A stretch of 64,000 bases of DNA from Halosaccharopolyspora lacisalsi (GTDB taxonomy: Bacteria > Actinomycetota > Actinomycetes > Mycobacteriales > Pseudonocardiaceae), in the NCBI RefSeq assembly GCF_014137975.1, contig NZ_JACGWZ010000004.1, positions 62,001 to 126,000 of the forward strand, in the 5' to 3' direction. The translations under genes were made by a program, and so were the position numbers. The notes beneath the pieces were generated by a model, which had not been told where the DNA came from, searched no databases, and worked only from the letters and a program-made list of their open reading frames with translations. Positions 1 through 8,958 of this stretch are shown piece after piece; position 1 is the stretch's first letter, and every line of letters begins with the position of its first letter.

Positions 1-1
1 C

Positions 2-19
2 TGGGAGCGTAATTCATGA
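2..19 (+). CDS. qcrA: C-terminal end of qcrA (Rieske subunit), partial
   Basis: Only the last codons are in the window. Frame 2 reads W-E-R-N-S followed by TGA at 17-19, overlapping the qcrB ATG at 16-18 as ATGA. Actinobacterial QcrA proteins commonly end near a WER motif and qcrA directly precedes qcrB in the qcrCAB operon. The assignment is inferred from position and this short tail; another frame (stop TAA at 10-12) cannot be excluded. Confidence 0.5.
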   Translation, partial: WERNS

Positions 20-1683
20 GTTCGATCACCACACCGACGAAGTCGGAGAGCAAGGTCTCCCAACTGGCCGGTCATCAGGCCGATGAGCTCGACAAGCGCT
101 TCAACATGGCCGCCGGCATGCGTAGGCAGATCAACAAGGTCTTTCCGAACCACTGGTCGTTCCTACTGGGCGAGATCGCGCTCTACACCTTCATCATCCT
201 GCTGGTGACGGGGACGTATCTGGCCTTCTTCTTCGACCCGTCGATGGCCGAGGTCGAGTACCAGGGCGCGTTCACGAACCTGCGCGGGGTGGAGATGTCC
301 CGTGCCTTCGAGAGCGCGCTGAACATCTCCTTCGAAGTCCGCGGTGGCATGTTCGCGCGCCAGCTGCACCACTGGGCCGCGCTGCTGTTCATGGCCTCGA
401 TCGTGGCCCACATGCTGCGGATCTTCTTCACGGGCGCGTTCCGGCGTCCCCGCGAGACGAACTGGATGATCGGCATCGTCCTGTTCATCCTGGGCATGTT
501 CGAGGGCTTCACCGGCTACTCGCTGCCGGACGACCTGCTGTCCGGTACCGGTGTCCGGATCGCCTCCGGGATCACCATGTCGGTCCCGGTGGTGGGCACC
601 TGGATCCACTGGATCCTCTTCGGCGGGGAGTTCGTCGGTGACGAACTGATCCCGCGCTTCTACATGATGCACATCTTCCTGCTGCCGGGCATCATTCTGG
701 GCCTGATCGCGGTCCACCTGGCGCTGGTGTGGTATCAGAAGCACACCCAGTTCCCCGGGGTGCGCCGCAAGGAGTCCAACGTCGTCGGCGTGCGCATCAT
801 GCCGGGCTTCGCGGTCAAGGCCGGCGGGTTCTTCGCGGTGGTCACCGGCGTGACGGCGATCATGGGCGGGATCTTCCAGATCAACCCGATCTGGAACCTG
901 GGGCCGTACAACGCCTCGCAGGTCTCGGCCGCCTCGCAGCCCGACTGGTACATGATCTGGACCGACGGGTCGAGCCGGCTGTGGCCGTCGTGGGAGGTCT
1001 ATCTGTGGGGGGACTACACGATCCCCGCACCGTTCTTCCCGACCGCGCTGTTCATGGGCCTGATCTTCACCGTGGCCGCCATGTATCCGATGATCGAGCG
1101 CAAGCTCTCCGGCGACCACGCGCACCACAACCTGCTGCAGCGTCCGCGTGACGTCCCGGTACGCACCAGCCTCGGCATGATGGCGGTCACGTTCTTCATG
1201 GTGCTGCTGATCTCCGGTGTCAACGACATCATCGCCTTCAAGTTCGACATCGCGTTGGAGGCGACGACCTGGATGGGCCGGATCGGTCTGCTGCTGGCCC
1301 CGCCGATCGCCTACTACATCACCTACCGGGTCTGCCTCGGCCTGCAGAAGGCCGACCGCGAGGTGCTGGAGCACGGCATGGAGACCGGCATCATCAAGCG
1401 GCTGCCGCACGGGGAGTTCATCGAGGTCCACCAGTCGCTCGGCCCCGTGGACTCGCACGGGCACCCCGAGGAGCTGGAGTACCAGGGCGCTCCGGTGCCC
1501 AAGAAGATGAACAAGCTGGGCGCGGCGGGCAGTCCGGTGCAGGGCAGCTTCCTCACGCCCGACCCGGTGGAGGAAACCGAGGCACTCGAACACTCGAGGC
1601 ACGAGGAGCCGCCACAGGAGTCGGTCGAGGAGGACCGGCATCAGGGCGAGCTCGTGGGTAAGCCGCAGCAGCCCGACGAGTGA
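16..1683 (+). CDS. qcrB: Cytochrome bc1 complex cytochrome b subunit
   Basis: This is the menaquinol-oxidising, di-heme membrane subunit of the actinobacterial bcc:aa3 supercomplex, moving electrons from menaquinol toward the Rieske protein and cytochrome c. The 555-residue length fits actinobacterial QcrB, which carries a longer C-terminal tail than mitochondrial cytochrome b. Paired heme-ligand histidines are visible in [13 protein letters not shown] and in [15 protein letters not shown], and many hydrophobic helices are present. The last 100 residues are hydrophilic and acidic, probably cytoplasmic. The ATG overlaps the preceding stop, so it is the last gene of a qcrCAB operon, and a strong terminator follows at 1716. 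Confidence 0.97.
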   Translation: MSSITTPTKSESKVSQLAGHQADELDKRFNMAAGMRRQINKVFPNHWSFLLGEIALYTFIILLVTGTYLAFFFDPSMAEVEYQGAFTNLRGVEMSRAFESALNISFEVRGGMFARQLHHWAALLFMASIVAHMLRIFFTGAFRRPRETNWMIGIVLFILGMFEGFTGYSLPDDLLSGTGVRIASGITMSVPVVGTWIHWILFGGEFVGDELIPRFYMMHIFLLPGIILGLIAVHLALVWYQKHTQFPGVRRKESNVVGVRIMPGFAVKAGGFFAVVTGVTAIMGGIFQINPIWNLGPYNASQVSAASQPDWYMIWTDGSSRLWPSWEVYLWGDYTIPAPFFPTALFMGLIFTVAAMYPMIERKLSGDHAHHNLLQRPRDVPVRTSLGMMAVTFFMVLLISGVNDIIAFKFDIALEATTWMGRIGLLLAPPIAYYITYRVCLGLQKADREVLEHGMETGIIKRLPHGEFIEVHQSLGPVDSHGHPEELEYQGAPVPKKMNKLGAAGSPVQGSFLTPDPVEETEALEHSRHEEPPQESVEEDRHQGELVGKPQQPDE

Positions 1684-1715
1684 CTCACGGCGAGTGAGTC
1701 CACACTGCTGACAGC

Positions 1716-1755
1716 ACCGGACCCGGCACCGATCGCGGTGCCGGGTCCGGTTTTT
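1716..1755 (+). terminator. Intrinsic terminator after qcrB
   Basis: A perfect 15-bp stem (arms 1716-1730 and 1737-1751) with a 6-nt loop is followed by TTTTC. This is a classical rho-independent terminator closing the qcr operon. Confidence 0.85.
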
Positions 1756-1822
1756 CTCGGCCCGGTTCCCGGGGCCCGTCACCACGTGGCCGTTCCCCGG
1801 CCGCGGGACTACGGTGACGGGT

Positions 1823-2248
1823 ATGGCCTCGATCACGGATGAGAAGGTCCGCGGCTTCCTGGAACACGGCACCCGCACGGGCAAGATCGGCTACAGTGCG
1901 ACGGACGGTCGACCGTTGACGGTGCCGGTGTGGTTCGTCCTCGAGGCCGACGAGATCGTGTTCACCACCGGCGGGGACACCGCCAAGGGAGTTTCGATCG
2001 GACGGGGCCCGCGACTGGCGATGTGCGTGGATCTCGAAGAACAGCCGTACGCGTTCGTTCAGGTGCAGGGCGAGGCGATGGTCTCCGAGAACCCGGATGA
2101 ACTGCTGCGCATGGCCACCGTGATCGCGGCTCGCTACGTGGGGACGGAGCGTGCGGAGGAATTCGGCCGTCGCAACGGGGTTCCGGGGGAGCTCCTCGTT
2201 CGCCTGCGTCCCACCAGGGTGGTGGCGGAGTTCGACATCACGGCCTGA
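1823..2248 (+). CDS. PPOX-class F420-dependent oxidoreductase, copy 1
   Basis: A split-beta-barrel flavin/deazaflavin-binding protein of the pyridoxamine 5'-phosphate oxidase-like superfamily, 141 residues. Actinobacterial members of this size use F420 or related cofactors; the substrate cannot be told. The fold is suggested by the substrate-pocket strand around PLTVPVWFVLE, then RLAMCVD, then FVQVQGEA. I chose ATG 1823 (M-A-S-I-T-D-E-K-V) because the next gene starts the same way; an in-frame GTG lies at 1814. It is followed by a close paralogue in tandem. Confidence 0.8.
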   Translation: MASITDEKVRGFLEHGTRTGKIGYSATDGRPLTVPVWFVLEADEIVFTTGGDTAKGVSIGRGPRLAMCVDLEEQPYAFVQVQGEAMVSENPDELLRMATVIAARYVGTERAEEFGRRNGVPGELLVRLRPTRVVAEFDITA

Positions 2249-2312
2249 TCCGGACCGTGGGGTACGGCTCGCCGGATAGCCGGATTTCGGCGGCTCGGCT
2301 ATGGTGATCGTC

Positions 2313-2735
2313 ATGACTTCGATCTCTGACGAGAAGGTGCGGGGCTTTCTCGACGAGGGCCCTCGGACGGGCAAGATCGCCTACGTCGGATCGGACGGCC
2401 AACCGCTGGTGGCGCCGGTCTGGTACCTCCTCGAAGGCGACGAGATCGTGTTCACCACCGATGCCACCAGCGCCAAGAGCGCCTCGATCACTCGGGACCC
2501 GCGGTTGGCGATGTGCGTGGACAAGGACGACGGGCACAAGTTCGTTCAGGTGCAGGGCGAGGTGGTGACGTCGGAGGATCCGGACGAACTGCTGCGCGCG
2601 GCCACGGCCCTCGCCGCTCGCTACGTGGGTGCGGAGAAAGCCGACAAGGTGGGGCGCCAGATCGCCTCTCCCGGCCAAGTCGTCGTCCGCCTGCGTCCCA
2701 CCAAACTGGTCACCAGCGACGACCTCAAATCCTGA
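2313..2735 (+). CDS. PPOX-class F420-dependent oxidoreductase, copy 2
   Basis: A 140-residue paralogue of the preceding gene, aligning end to end without gaps in the core; I estimate roughly 60% identity by eye. The shared blocks are S-I-[ST]-D-E-K-V-R-G-F-L, DEIVFTT, PRLAMCVD and FVQVQGE. The start is set at ATG 2313 (M-T-S-I-S-D) by comparison with the neighbour, although an in-frame ATG lies at 2301. A recent local duplication is the simplest explanation. The 52-bp gap after the first copy's stop suggests co-transcription. Confidence 0.8.
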   Translation: MTSISDEKVRGFLDEGPRTGKIAYVGSDGQPLVAPVWYLLEGDEIVFTTDATSAKSASITRDPRLAMCVDKDDGHKFVQVQGEVVTSEDPDELLRAATALAARYVGAEKADKVGRQIASPGQVVVRLRPTKLVTSDDLKS

Positions 2736-2749
2736 CCGACTTCGGTCAG
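2732..2749. terminator. Small hairpin between convergent genes
   Basis: A perfect 8-bp inverted repeat with a 2-nt loop spans the stop codons of the convergent PPOX and exonuclease genes. It may act as a bidirectional terminator, although no T-run follows. Confidence 0.45.
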
Positions 2750-4461
2750 TCCTCCGGGTAAGGGTCGCGGGCGGTGGTGGCGCGGTCGACCCAGGAACGC
2801 CACTTACCGGCCGCCCCCGCCGGCTCCGACCAGGGTTCGTGGCAGTGCACCATTCGGGCGTCGCCCGCCGTGAGCCAGCGGTGCACGACGTGGATCTCGT
2901 CGGTGGGAACTCCCGCCAGTGGACCGTCTCCGGGCAGTACCGTTTCGGCTGAGGCTCGCAGCGCGTCCACCACCGGCATCGGCGGCGTACCGTGGCGCGC
3001 TGTTCCGGCCGCGGCGAGCCTGCCGTGTCGGACCACCGCGAAGCACCATCCCCCGGAACCGTCCGGACGGGCGGCCACCAGTTCGGGAATCCGGGCCAGC
3101 GCGGCCAGCCGTTGCCCGCGGTCCACCGAGCGCACCAACCCGGCGAGCAGGTCGCGGCGAGCCGCAGCCTCCTCGAACCGCTGCGTGGTGGCGAACCGGT
3201 CGATGCTCTCCCGCAGATGCTCCAGCACGCCGTCGCCCGCGCCGTCCATGAGTTCGCTGACGGCGACGACTTGCGGAGCGTACTGCTCGACGTCCTGGTG
3301 GCCGGCACACGGCGCACCGCACAGCTCCATCTCGTACAGGGCGCAGGGGCTCCCACGCTGGTCCCCGGCGGGGATGCGCTGGGTGCAGCGGCGCAGGGTG
3401 GTGGACTCCTGGAGCGCCTTGACAGCTTCCTCGGCCTTCCGGCGGGACCGGAACGGGCCGAGTGACCGGACTCGCGGCTTGCGCACGATCGACAGGCGCG
3501 GAAAAGCCTCGTCGGTGAGGACCACCCACCAGGCACGGTTCGGGAACTTCGAACGTCGGTTGTAGGGCGGCTGGTGCGTGCCCAGCAGTCGTAACTCGCG
3601 GACCTCGGCCTCGAGGGAGTGGGCACATTCGACGTGATCGACGCGTTCGGCGAGCGCGACCATCTCCTTGACCCGTCCGCGTCGTTCTCCAGCCGTGAAG
3701 TACTGCTGAACCCTTTTGCGCAGGTTACCGGCGGTTCCGACGTAGAGAACCTCTTCGTTGGGGCCACGGAACAGGTAGACACCGGGAGCGTTCGGCAACG
3801 CGTCGGCCAGTCCGCGCTTGCGGCGCTGCTGGGACGTGACCGCGGGCAGGAACTCCAGCAGCTCCTCGAGCGAGTGCACTCCCCACGGTCCGGCTCGCTC
3901 CAGCAGACCGTGCAGGACGTCGACCGTGGCGCGCGCGTCGTCCAACGCCCGGTGCGAGGGAGTCGTGCGTGCGTGCAGCACTCGCGCGAGGGTGGCGAGT
4001 TTGTTGTTCGGGGTGTCGTTCTTGCCCAGCACACGCCGGGCCAGCTGCACGGTGCACAGGACCGTGGGCTTCGGCCACGGCAGCTCCAGCCGCTCGCAGC
4101 CGCCGCGCAGGAACCCGATGTCGAAGGGGGCGTTGTGGGCGACCAGTACGCAGCCCGCGGCGAACTCCAGGAAGCTCGGCAGCACACCGTCCAACCGGGG
4201 GGCCTCGGCCACCATCGAGTCGGTGATCCCGGTGATCGACACGATCGCGGGAGGAATGTCGCACTCGGGGTTGACCAGGGTGGAGAACTCTCCGAGAACC
4301 TCGCCCCCCTTGACCTTGACGGCCGCGATCTCGGTGATGGAGTCGTACCGACCGCGGGAACCGGTGGTCTCCAGGTCCAGGACGACGAAGGTGACGTCGT
4401 GCAGGGACACCCCGAGTTCGTCGAAGGACAGTTGCTGCCGGGAGTTGTCTGGCACTGCCAT
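2746..4461 (-). CDS. DEDD exonuclease fused to UvrC-like GIY-YIG nuclease
   Basis: A two-domain DNA repair nuclease. The N-terminal half is a DnaQ-like 3'-5' exonuclease with ExoI FVVLDLETTG, ExoII region VAHNAPFDIGFL and ExoIII HRALDDARAT. The C-terminal half is UvrC-like: a GIY-YIG nuclease domain around GVYLFRGPNEEVLYVGTAGN, then a region with CTQRI and APCAGH resembling the UvrC cysteine-rich segment. Mycobacterial Rv2191 has this architecture and the same neighbourhood. A TTG at 4485 would add eight residues; I prefer ATG 4461 (M-A-V-P-D-N-S). It lacks the UvrC C-terminal RNase H-like domain, so it is not the housekeeping UvrC. Divergent from the next gene. Confidence 0.9.
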   Translation of the reverse strand: MAVPDNSRQQLSFDELGVSLHDVTFVVLDLETTGSRGRYDSITEIAAVKVKGGEVLGEFSTLVNPECDIPPAIVSITGITDSMVAEAPRLDGVLPSFLEFAAGCVLVAHNAPFDIGFLRGGCERLELPWPKPTVLCTVQLARRVLGKNDTPNNKLATLARVLHARTTPSHRALDDARATVDVLHGLLERAGPWGVHSLEELLEFLPAVTSQQRRKRGLADALPNAPGVYLFRGPNEEVLYVGTAGNLRKRVQQYFTAGERRGRVKEMVALAERVDHVECAHSLEAEVRELRLLGTHQPPYNRRSKFPNRAWWVVLTDEAFPRLSIVRKPRVRSLGPFRSRRKAEEAVKALQESTTLRRCTQRIPAGDQRGSPCALYEMELCGAPCAGHQDVEQYAPQVVAVSELMDGAGDGVLEHLRESIDRFATTQRFEEAAARRDLLAGLVRSVDRGQRLAALARIPELVAARPDGSGGWCFAVVRHGRLAAAGTARHGTPPMPVVDALRASAETVLPGDGPLAGVPTDEIHVVHRWLTAGDARMVHCHEPWSEPAGAAGKWRSWVDRATTARDPYPED

Positions 4462-4539
4462 GACGGTACTCGTTGCTACGGACAAGTGATGTGCCCGGCT
4501 GTTTCGGGGCGGGCGGTGTGGGGTGATTAACCTGGGAGC

Positions 4540-5910
4540 GTGATACCGCCGACGCTGGGTGACGACAACGGCTCACCCCACGACGAAGAGCCTGCCAGCG
4601 ACGGCGCACAGCAAGACGACGGGGTCGATGCTTCGGTCGACTGGGACGGTCTTCCGAACGCGGTACGCAGCCGATTGGCGGAGCTCGCGGCCGCGGCGCT
4701 GGGACAGTTGCGGCCCGGCGACGTGCCCGCGCGGTTACGTCCGGTGGTTCGGTTCGCCGCTTCCAAACGCGCCAAGCTCGGCAAGGACGTACTGGTCGCG
4801 TCCTTGCGTGACTCGACGGTGTTTCGTACCGCGGTCGTGGACTGGTGCCGCGTACACCGGCCGGAGGCGCTCGACACCCACCACGCCGATGCGGTGGTCG
4901 TGGCCGTGGCCGCTGTTCTCCAGGGAGCTCCGCAGGCTCCGCACTACGCGGAACTGGTTTCCCACAGGGCCGAGCGCGGCCAGTTGCGTTCCGAACGGGA
5001 TTCCGCCCTGGCGAGATCGGAGAAGCTCGCCGCGGAGGCCGAACGGTTGCGTACCCGGCTTGCCGAGATGGAGCGGGCGAGCGCGCGAACCGAGCAGGAC
5101 AGCGAGGCCGACAAGCTTCGCAAGCGGCTGCGTGAGCAGGGGGTCCGACTCAAGGCGGCCAAGGAGGACGCCGAGTCGGCGCGAGCCGAACTGGAGCGCG
5201 TTCGCCGGGATACCCGGGACGAGGTTTCCGAGATCGCCGCGCAACGGGACCGCGAGCTTTCGCGGGCGCGGGAGGACCGAGTGCGCGCCGAGCGGGCCGC
5301 GAGCGAGGCCGAGGTGGCTCGTCAGTCGGCGCGGGAAGCTCGTCAGGGCGACGAGGTTCGCCTCGCGCTGTTGTTGGACACCCTGGAGGGGTCGATCGGT
5401 GGGCTCCGCCGGGAGCTGGGGGCGAGCGGCCGGGGGCCGAGGCCCGCCGAATCGGTGACCGGGGTACGTGCCCATTCCGGCACCACGGGGCGGGTGCCGG
5501 ACCAGACGACGCTGGAACGACTGCTGGCCCTTCCCGCCGTGCATCTCGTCGTGGACGGCTACAACGTGACCAAGACCGGGTATCCGGAACTTCCGCTGGC
5601 CGACCAACGGGGGCGACTCGCTCACCAGCTGGCCGCGATGGCTGCGCGTACCGGGGCGGAGGTCACAGTGGTCTTCGACGGGGCCGACGTGGTCTCGGTG
5701 CCCTCCGCGGGCCCGCGGGGAATCCGGGTGCTGTTCAGTGAGCCCGGAGTGCAGGCCGACGACGTGATCCGCGGGTTGGTGGACGCGGAGCCGCCGGGCC
5801 GGCAGCTGATCGTGGCCACCTCCGATCGTGAGGTGGTGGACTCGGTTCGTCAGCGGGGCGCCTACGCGGTCTCCTCCGCGGTCCTGCTCCAGCGCATCAA
5901 CCGAGTCTGA
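4540..5910 (+). CDS. Coiled-coil protein with C-terminal NYN (PIN-like) nuclease domain
   Basis: A 456-residue protein. Residues of roughly 130-290 are a long heptad-rich coiled coil dominated by Arg, Glu and Ala. The C-terminal 120 residues form a YacP/NYN domain, with HLVVDGYNVTK, VTVVFDGAD, QADDVIRG and ATSDREVVDS giving the acidic residues expected for a metal-dependent ribonuclease. The family is usual in actinobacteria and the likely role is RNA processing. The GTG start at 4540 lies 78 bp from the divergent exonuclease gene. Confidence 0.85.
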   Translation: MIPPTLGDDNGSPHDEEPASDGAQQDDGVDASVDWDGLPNAVRSRLAELAAAALGQLRPGDVPARLRPVVRFAASKRAKLGKDVLVASLRDSTVFRTAVVDWCRVHRPEALDTHHADAVVVAVAAVLQGAPQAPHYAELVSHRAERGQLRSERDSALARSEKLAAEAERLRTRLAEMERASARTEQDSEADKLRKRLREQGVRLKAAKEDAESARAELERVRRDTRDEVSEIAAQRDRELSRAREDRVRAERAASEAEVARQSAREARQGDEVRLALLLDTLEGSIGGLRRELGASGRGPRPAESVTGVRAHSGTTGRVPDQTTLERLLALPAVHLVVDGYNVTKTGYPELPLADQRGRLAHQLAAMAARTGAEVTVVFDGADVVSVPSAGPRGIRVLFSEPGVQADDVIRGLVDAEPPGRQLIVATSDREVVDSVRQRGAYAVSSAVLLQRINRV

Positions 5911-6189
5911 CCGGTCACGGGGCGTCCCAGGAGCACCACCGGACTCCTCATGAATGTGATTCACCGAACAGTGTCGACCGTTCGGCGCGCGGATGTCTTC
6001 TCCACGGTCACGTTCGGAGTGATCCAAAAGTCTTTCAGGGGATTGAATTTCACCTCTTCACGGGCTTTTCCGGTGGCGTGGTTACTAGCTGAGGTCGCTC
6101 TTCACTCTTTCGAGGGCTTGCGGAGTGAGGTGTCGATGTCTAGCCCCGCTCTGGACGTCGCGCCGCGCCTCTCGTAACCTGACCGGGAC

Positions 6190-6375
6190 TTCGCGGCGAT
6201 CAGCCGCCCGACGTGGGTGGCTCCGCGAGTCGCCGCCGCATCGGCTGGTCGGGGAGCCGAACCGGCACCTTCGTGGAGTGCGTCCGGTGGGGCATGTTCG
6301 TCGTGTCAACCGGTGGGGGCTTTCTCGTGCCCGTACCCGTGAAGGTGAATCCGGTAGGCGGTCACGGAGACGAAG
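6190..6375 (+). promoter_or_regulatory. Probable ydaO-type c-di-AMP riboswitch
   Basis: The 470-bp leader before the NlpC/P60 gene carries blocks resembling ydaO/yuaA aptamers: a CGGGGAGCCGAA segment at 6250-6261, a GC-rich stem region, and near the 3' end GGTGAATCCGGTAGGCG at 6344-6360 just before the ribosome binding site. In actinobacteria this riboswitch class is known to precede NlpC/P60 and Rpf wall-hydrolase genes, where c-di-AMP turns expression off. I could not fold or score it, and the central GGGTGAATC element is degenerate, so confidence is moderate. Confidence 0.55.
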
Positions 6376-6380
6376 GAGCT

Positions 6381-7433
6381 ATGCGCGACGTGGCGTCGCA
6401 CAGACTGAAGCGCTCGATGCGCGGAGCCCTGACGGCTACGGCGGTCGCTGCGGCCGTCACCATCACTTCCGCGCCGGCCATCGCAGAACCCCCACTTCCC
6501 GACAACTCCTCGGACACGCTCGAACAGCTTCACGACCTCTCTCGCAAGGCGGAGAAGCTGACCGAGAAGTACCACCGGGCCACCGACGACCACAAGGCAC
6601 GCCTGGCCGCTCTCGAACAGGCCAAGGCCGCCGCGGCGAAGGCCGAGCAGGCCGCCGACCGGGCACGGGACGAGGAGGCGAAGTTCCGTGACAAGGTCGA
6701 TCGGCTCACCAGCTCCGCCTACCAGGGTGCCCGGCTGAACGAGCTCTCGGCCCTGCTGGTCAGCGAGTCCCCGGGAGCGTTCCTGGACCGTGCCTCCATG
6801 CTGGATGCGCTGGCCAAGGACAACAACAAGGCGATCCAGGCCCTGTCCGCGGCCACCGACCGGGCCGAGGCCGCCGAGCGCAGTGCGGACGAGTCCAGGA
6901 AGAAGGCGGCCCAGGCCGCGGCCGACGCTGCTCGCATCAAGAAGGAGATCAGCGACAAGAAGGCCGCCATGGAGGACCAGATCGACAAGGTCAAGGAGCA
7001 CCTGGCCGATCTCGACCAGCAGGAGAAGGAGTCGCTGTCCAGCGGCAGCAACACCGACTACGAGTTCTCCGGCGGAGCCGGTGCGGCCGCTCAGGCGGTG
7101 CAGGCGGCGCTGAGCAAGCAGGGGGCGCCCTACGTCTGGGGGGCGGAGGGCCCGAGCCAGTTCGACTGCTCCGGGCTGATGCAGTGGGCCTACGAGCAGG
7201 CCGGGGTCTCGATCCCCCGTTCCAGCAGTGCCCAGTCCCAGACGGGCAAGTCCGTCTCGTCGAGCGAGCTCAAGCCGGGTGACATGGTCTTCTACTACAG
7301 CCCGGTCAGCCACGTGGCGATGTACGTCGGCAACGGCAAGGCGGTGCACGCCTCCACGGCCGGCGAGCCGGTCAAGGTCGATTCGTACCGGGACATCGGC
7401 CCGATCAACGGGATGCGCCGCGTCGCCGGCTGA
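6381..7433 (+). CDS. Secreted NlpC/P60 peptidoglycan endopeptidase
   Basis: Cleaves peptidoglycan stem peptides outside the membrane; it is the positional counterpart of M. tuberculosis Rv2190c. The start is ATG 6381 with GAAGGAGCT just upstream. A signal peptide with basic N-terminus and Ala-rich core ends near A-I-A-E. Residues of about 50-230 are a long coiled coil of the RipA/PcsB type, probably an autoinhibitory or FtsEX-contacting region. The C-terminal NlpC/P60 domain has the catalytic Cys263 in FDCSGLMQWAYEQ, His311 in SHVAMYVGNG and a further His323 in AVHAS. Expression is probably controlled by the leader riboswitch. A strong hairpin follows the stop. Confidence 0.92.
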   Translation: MRDVASHRLKRSMRGALTATAVAAAVTITSAPAIAEPPLPDNSSDTLEQLHDLSRKAEKLTEKYHRATDDHKARLAALEQAKAAAAKAEQAADRARDEEAKFRDKVDRLTSSAYQGARLNELSALLVSESPGAFLDRASMLDALAKDNNKAIQALSAATDRAEAAERSADESRKKAAQAAADAARIKKEISDKKAAMEDQIDKVKEHLADLDQQEKESLSSGSNTDYEFSGGAGAAAQAVQAALSKQGAPYVWGAEGPSQFDCSGLMQWAYEQAGVSIPRSSSAQSQTGKSVSSSELKPGDMVFYYSPVSHVAMYVGNGKAVHASTAGEPVKVDSYRDIGPINGMRRVAG

Positions 7434-7449
7434 GAAACGGAGCGTGAGT

Positions 7450-7475
7450 GGCCGGTACCGATGATGGTACCGGCC
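7450..7475. terminator. Hairpin terminator after NlpC/P60 gene
   Basis: A perfect 10-bp inverted repeat (7450-7459 and 7466-7475) around a GATGAT loop, 17 bp past the stop codon. The right arm is followed by TTCC rather than a T-run, as is common in high-GC actinobacteria. Confidence 0.65.
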
Positions 7476-7524
7476 TTCCGCTCGTGCCGTGCCGGTGCGC
7501 TCGGCACGACTTACGATTCGTCAC

Positions 7525-8859
7525 GTGCCGCACTCCGGCAAGGTGCACGGGTGGTCGATCGTGGCGGCTACGCTGCTCGTGCTGGCGATAGTGCTCCTGC
7601 TCGTTCCCGTCTCGGAACCGGGCAAGCCAGGACCGTGGCGTAGTCCCGACCCGTCCGAACAGGCTCGTTCGAGCGACCGTGGTGAGGTGAGCTCGCGCGA
7701 GCGAAAAATTCGTGCGCTGCTGGACCGCCGAGCCGCGGCGTTGAGGAACAGGAACCTCGCGGCCTTCATGGCGTCCGTGGACCCGCAGGCGCCCGTGCCG
7801 TTCCGCCGGCGTCAGCGTGCCCTGTTCCACAACTTGGCGGATGTGCCGCTGGCGCGCTGGTTCTACGAACTCGACTCGGACGGCACCGCATCGTCGCCAC
7901 CCCCGGCCACGATGCCCGAGCCACCGAGGGAGCTGTGGGCCCCCGGAGTCGTGTTGAACTACGCCCTGACCGGGGTGGACGTCGTGCCCACGAGAAAGGC
8001 GGTGAACCACCTTTTCGCCCGGAGAGGCGACACGTGGTACCTGACCGGTGGCACTGCCGCGCGGGAACGGCAGCGGCTGACCTGGCGTGGCCCCTGGTAT
8101 TACGGCAGGTGTCGGGTCATCGTCACCGATACCGGCCTGGTGCTCGGGCACGACGGAAATCGGGAACTCATGCGGCGCGTGGCCAGGATCATGAAGGCCT
8201 CGGTCACAGCGGTCACCGAGGTGTGGGGCCCGGACTGGAGCCAGCAGGTCGGTGTGCTGCTTCCCGCTTCGCGTTCGGAGCTGCGGTCGCTGGTGGGGCC
8301 CACCTTCGCCGTGGACGGCATCGCGGCGGTGGCCATCGCCGATCGGGTGAACACGGTCACCGACCGGGTCGCGGGTCCCCGCGTCGTGTTCAACACCTCC
8401 ACGGCCGCGGAGTTGTCCGACACGACTCTGCGAGTGGTGCTGCAGCACGAGATCACCCACATCGCGACCCGTACGGACACGGTGGACGGCGCACCGATGT
8501 GGCTGCTGGAGGGTTTCGCCGACTACGTCGGATACCGCGGCAGCGGCCTGTCGTCGGAGGAGACCGCTCCCGACCTGGCGCGCCGGGTTCGGCAGCGAGG
8601 TCCCCCGAGCGGGTTGCCGTCCGACGACGCCTTCAAGGGATCCGGCTCGCGGATGGAGCTCGCCTACCAGCAGGGCTGGTCGGTGGTGGACTTCCTGGTC
8701 CGGACGGTGGGTGAGCGACGGGTCGTCGGTCTGTACCACCGCATCGCCGAAACGGGCTCCTCCGCCGACGTGGACGAAGCGCTGCGCGACATCGCCGGTA
8801 TGAGCACCAACGAGCTCGTGCGTCGCTGGAGAGGTCACCTGCGCCACACGTTCGGGTGA
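7525..8859 (+). CDS. Membrane-anchored gluzincin metallopeptidase (peptidase MA-like)
   Basis: A 444-residue protein with one N-terminal transmembrane anchor (WSIVAATLLVLAIVLLLVPV) and an extracellular remainder. A zinc-peptidase site is visible: HEITH at residues 308-312 followed by Glu329 in WLLEGFADYVG, the HExxH...E arrangement of gluzincins. Residues of about 50-250 look like an NTF2/lumazine-type accessory region. The substrate is unknown. I prefer the GTG at 7525, which places the anchor close to the N-terminus; an upstream GTG at 7489 would add 12 residues. It occupies the place held by PimB' and Rv2189c in mycobacteria. Confidence 0.8.
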   Translation: MPHSGKVHGWSIVAATLLVLAIVLLLVPVSEPGKPGPWRSPDPSEQARSSDRGEVSSRERKIRALLDRRAAALRNRNLAAFMASVDPQAPVPFRRRQRALFHNLADVPLARWFYELDSDGTASSPPPATMPEPPRELWAPGVVLNYALTGVDVVPTRKAVNHLFARRGDTWYLTGGTAARERQRLTWRGPWYYGRCRVIVTDTGLVLGHDGNRELMRRVARIMKASVTAVTEVWGPDWSQQVGVLLPASRSELRSLVGPTFAVDGIAAVAIADRVNTVTDRVAGPRVVFNTSTAAELSDTTLRVVLQHEITHIATRTDTVDGAPMWLLEGFADYVGYRGSGLSSEETAPDLARRVRQRGPPSGLPSDDAFKGSGSRMELAYQQGWSVVDFLVRTVGERRVVGLYHRIAETGSSADVDEALRDIAGMSTNELVRRWRGHLRHTFG

Positions 8860-8893
8860 ACCAGCGGGAAGTGGATACCACCCGAACGTGTGG
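8844..8893. terminator. Long hairpin terminator between convergent genes
   Basis: A perfect 15-bp inverted repeat (8844-8858 and 8879-8893) overlaps the peptidase stop codon and lies before the convergent acyl-CoA ligase. It probably terminates transcription from the left; no clear T-run is seen. Confidence 0.6.
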
Positions 8894-8958
8894 CTACTCG
8901 ATGCGCCGCCCGAGGTTCCCTCGCCCGACCCACTACACCGGCCATCCCGCAAAGAGTC

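Noticed and set aside
163-1884. A 573-codon frame antisense to qcrB
   Set aside because: Shadow of qcrB, which has clear heme ligands and membrane helices.
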